Source of the DNA: Thiomargarita sp.
GTDB lineage: Bacteria > Pseudomonadota > Gammaproteobacteria > Beggiatoales > Beggiatoaceae
Assembly (NCBI GenBank): GCA_020726335.1
Contig: DYSU01000024.1
Coordinates: 1-35,900 of the forward strand
DNA: 35,900 nucleotides
Direction: 5' to 3'
Part shown: positions 35,134-35,900 of the stretch, one piece after another
How positions within the stretch are numbered: the stretch's first letter is position 1
Layout of the letters: each line of letters starts with the position of its first letter
Notes under the pieces: generated by a model
The model's input: the letters and a program-made list of their open reading frames with translations, nothing else
What the model was told of the DNA's origin: nothing
Databases searched by the model: none
Program-made: the position numbers and the translations under genes

Positions 35134-35900
35134 ATGAGTCAAATATCAACAACAGCATTGGCTAAAATATACCATCTTTCTTCAAAAGAGTTATTTGCCC
35201 GCCTTTTAGAAATAGGATACATTATTAAGCAAGATAATAGTTGGTCTTTAACTGAACTTGGTATTAAAAAGGGAGGATCAATTAAAGAATCAACTCAATA
35301 TGGTCAATATATTGTCTGGCCAATCGATGTTGATCTAAGTAAAGAACAAAAAAATACAGAGCTTATTACATCAACTGTTATCGGAAAGAATTTTGACTTA
35401 TCGGCAAATAAGATTAATTTCATCCTATCGGAATTGGGTTGGGTACAAAAAAGCTTAAAAGGTTGGGCAGTCACTGAACAAGGAAAAAAACAAGGCGGTG
35501 TTCAATCAGAAGATAAAAAATCAGGTATTCCCTATGTTAGATGGCCTGAATCAATTATAGATTCAAAATCATTAAATGAGACAATAGGTCATGTTAAAGG
35601 AGTTTATAACTCTCCTCTTATAGAAACAATCAAGACCACCAATGAAGAATCTGTAGAGTTCAGAGAAAAATTCGAGGCTAAACATCGAAGTGCTGATGGT
35701 CATATGGTTCGCTCAAAAGCAGAAATGTTAATTGATAATTGGCTTTATATGGCTGAGATTGTCCATGCTTACGAAAGAAAACTACCCATAGAAGAAGATG
35801 TTTATTGTGATTTTTATATTCCAATAGGAAAAGTATATATTGAATACTGGGGTTATGAACATGATCCAAAATACTTGGCAAGAAAGAAAAAGAAAATCGA
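35134..35900 (+). CDS. Partial AT-rich gene: tandem DNA-binding-like repeats plus PD-(D/E)XK-like nuclease domain
   Basis: The gene runs off the window; 255 codons are visible. AGGAA at 35122-35126 precedes the ATG. Residues 6-63 and 79-138 are two copies of one domain: an N-terminal helical part (KELFARLLEIGYI; NKINFILSELGWV), then WSLTELGIKKGG / WAVTEQGKKQGG, and a closing YIVWP / YVRWP. This looks like a winged-helix or KilA-like unit. From about residue 190, RSKAEMLIDNWL, YCDFYIP, VYIEYWGYE and LARKKKKI follow the order of a PD-(D/E)XK nuclease: E197, D226, E237 and a lysine cluster at 251-254. AT content and codon use (ATA, AGA, TCA, CTA) differ sharply from its neighbours, suggesting recent acquisition. 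Function unknown. Confidence 0.7.
   Translation, partial: MSQISTTALAKIYHLSSKELFARLLEIGYIIKQDNSWSLTELGIKKGGSIKESTQYGQYIVWPIDVDLSKEQKNTELITSTVIGKNFDLSANKINFILSELGWVQKSLKGWAVTEQGKKQGGVQSEDKKSGIPYVRWPESIIDSKSLNETIGHVKGVYNSPLIETIKTTNEESVEFREKFEAKHRSADGHMVRSKAEMLIDNWLYMAEIVHAYERKLPIEEDVYCDFYIPIGKVYIEYWGYEHDPKYLARKKKKI

Noticed and set aside
35678-35881. Minus-strand 67-codon frame near the right edge
   Set aside because: It lies opposite the AT-rich gene, which has a ribosome site, internal repeat structure and nuclease-type motifs; the antisense frame has none.

Overview
The window is about 36 kb of gene-dense chromosome from what looks like a gammaproteobacterium. The evidence is a petABC bc1 complex with a Tat-type Rieske protein, WaaA (Kdo-containing LPS), TsaP next to a deformylase, class 2 PyrD, TrmJ, LipB, an OprC-type TonB receptor, a PilE-like minor pilin and ClpB. 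Base composition is moderate, roughly half GC, with strong use of TTG (Leu), GCC (Ala) and AAA (Lys). I cannot name a genus; a sulfur-oxidiser of the Thiotrichales/Beggiatoa type is only a guess.

Layout. 1-3030 (minus): purD, an MTA/SAH deaminase and a small secreted protein, tightly overlapping. 3196-5973 (plus): petABC with its own promoter and a strong terminator. 6053-9105 (plus): enolase, a minor pilin and an unusually short, solitary GcvPA-like protein. 9097-12035 (minus): an HPt protein and an RND permease that stops before its second membrane half. 12317-13980 (plus): a HAMP-only membrane receptor and a PhnD-like periplasmic protein, which look like a split sensor. Then tRNA-Ser(CGA), and on the minus strand waaA-gcvR-def. 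16656-18004 (plus): a glycosyltransferase whose 3' end overlaps a small frameshifted gene.

18031-22363 is a probable copper island. On the minus strand are an OprC-type receptor, with both copper-binding motifs, and an ExbB-like protein. Divergent to them are a TauE/UreH-type membrane protein and a receiver-less sigma-54 activator. The receptor gene has an intrinsic terminator directly before its ribosome binding site, which suggests regulated attenuation. trmJ-pyrD follow on the minus strand. Then comes a plus-strand pair that looks like GspL/PilN and GspM/PilO but belongs to no complete secretion or pilus locus, and a PleD-like response regulator with a sigma-54-like promoter. lipB-bioF, tsaP-livG, a second def, dusB and clpB (with a sigma-32-like promoter) complete the housekeeping part.

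The last 770 bases differ clearly from the rest. An AT-rich gene with different codon use runs off the right edge. It encodes two tandem copies of a small domain followed by a PD-(D/E)XK-like nuclease fold, and probably marks the start of an acquired region. Across the whole window the palindrome TTGGCCAA and its core TGGCCA seem far commoner than chance.
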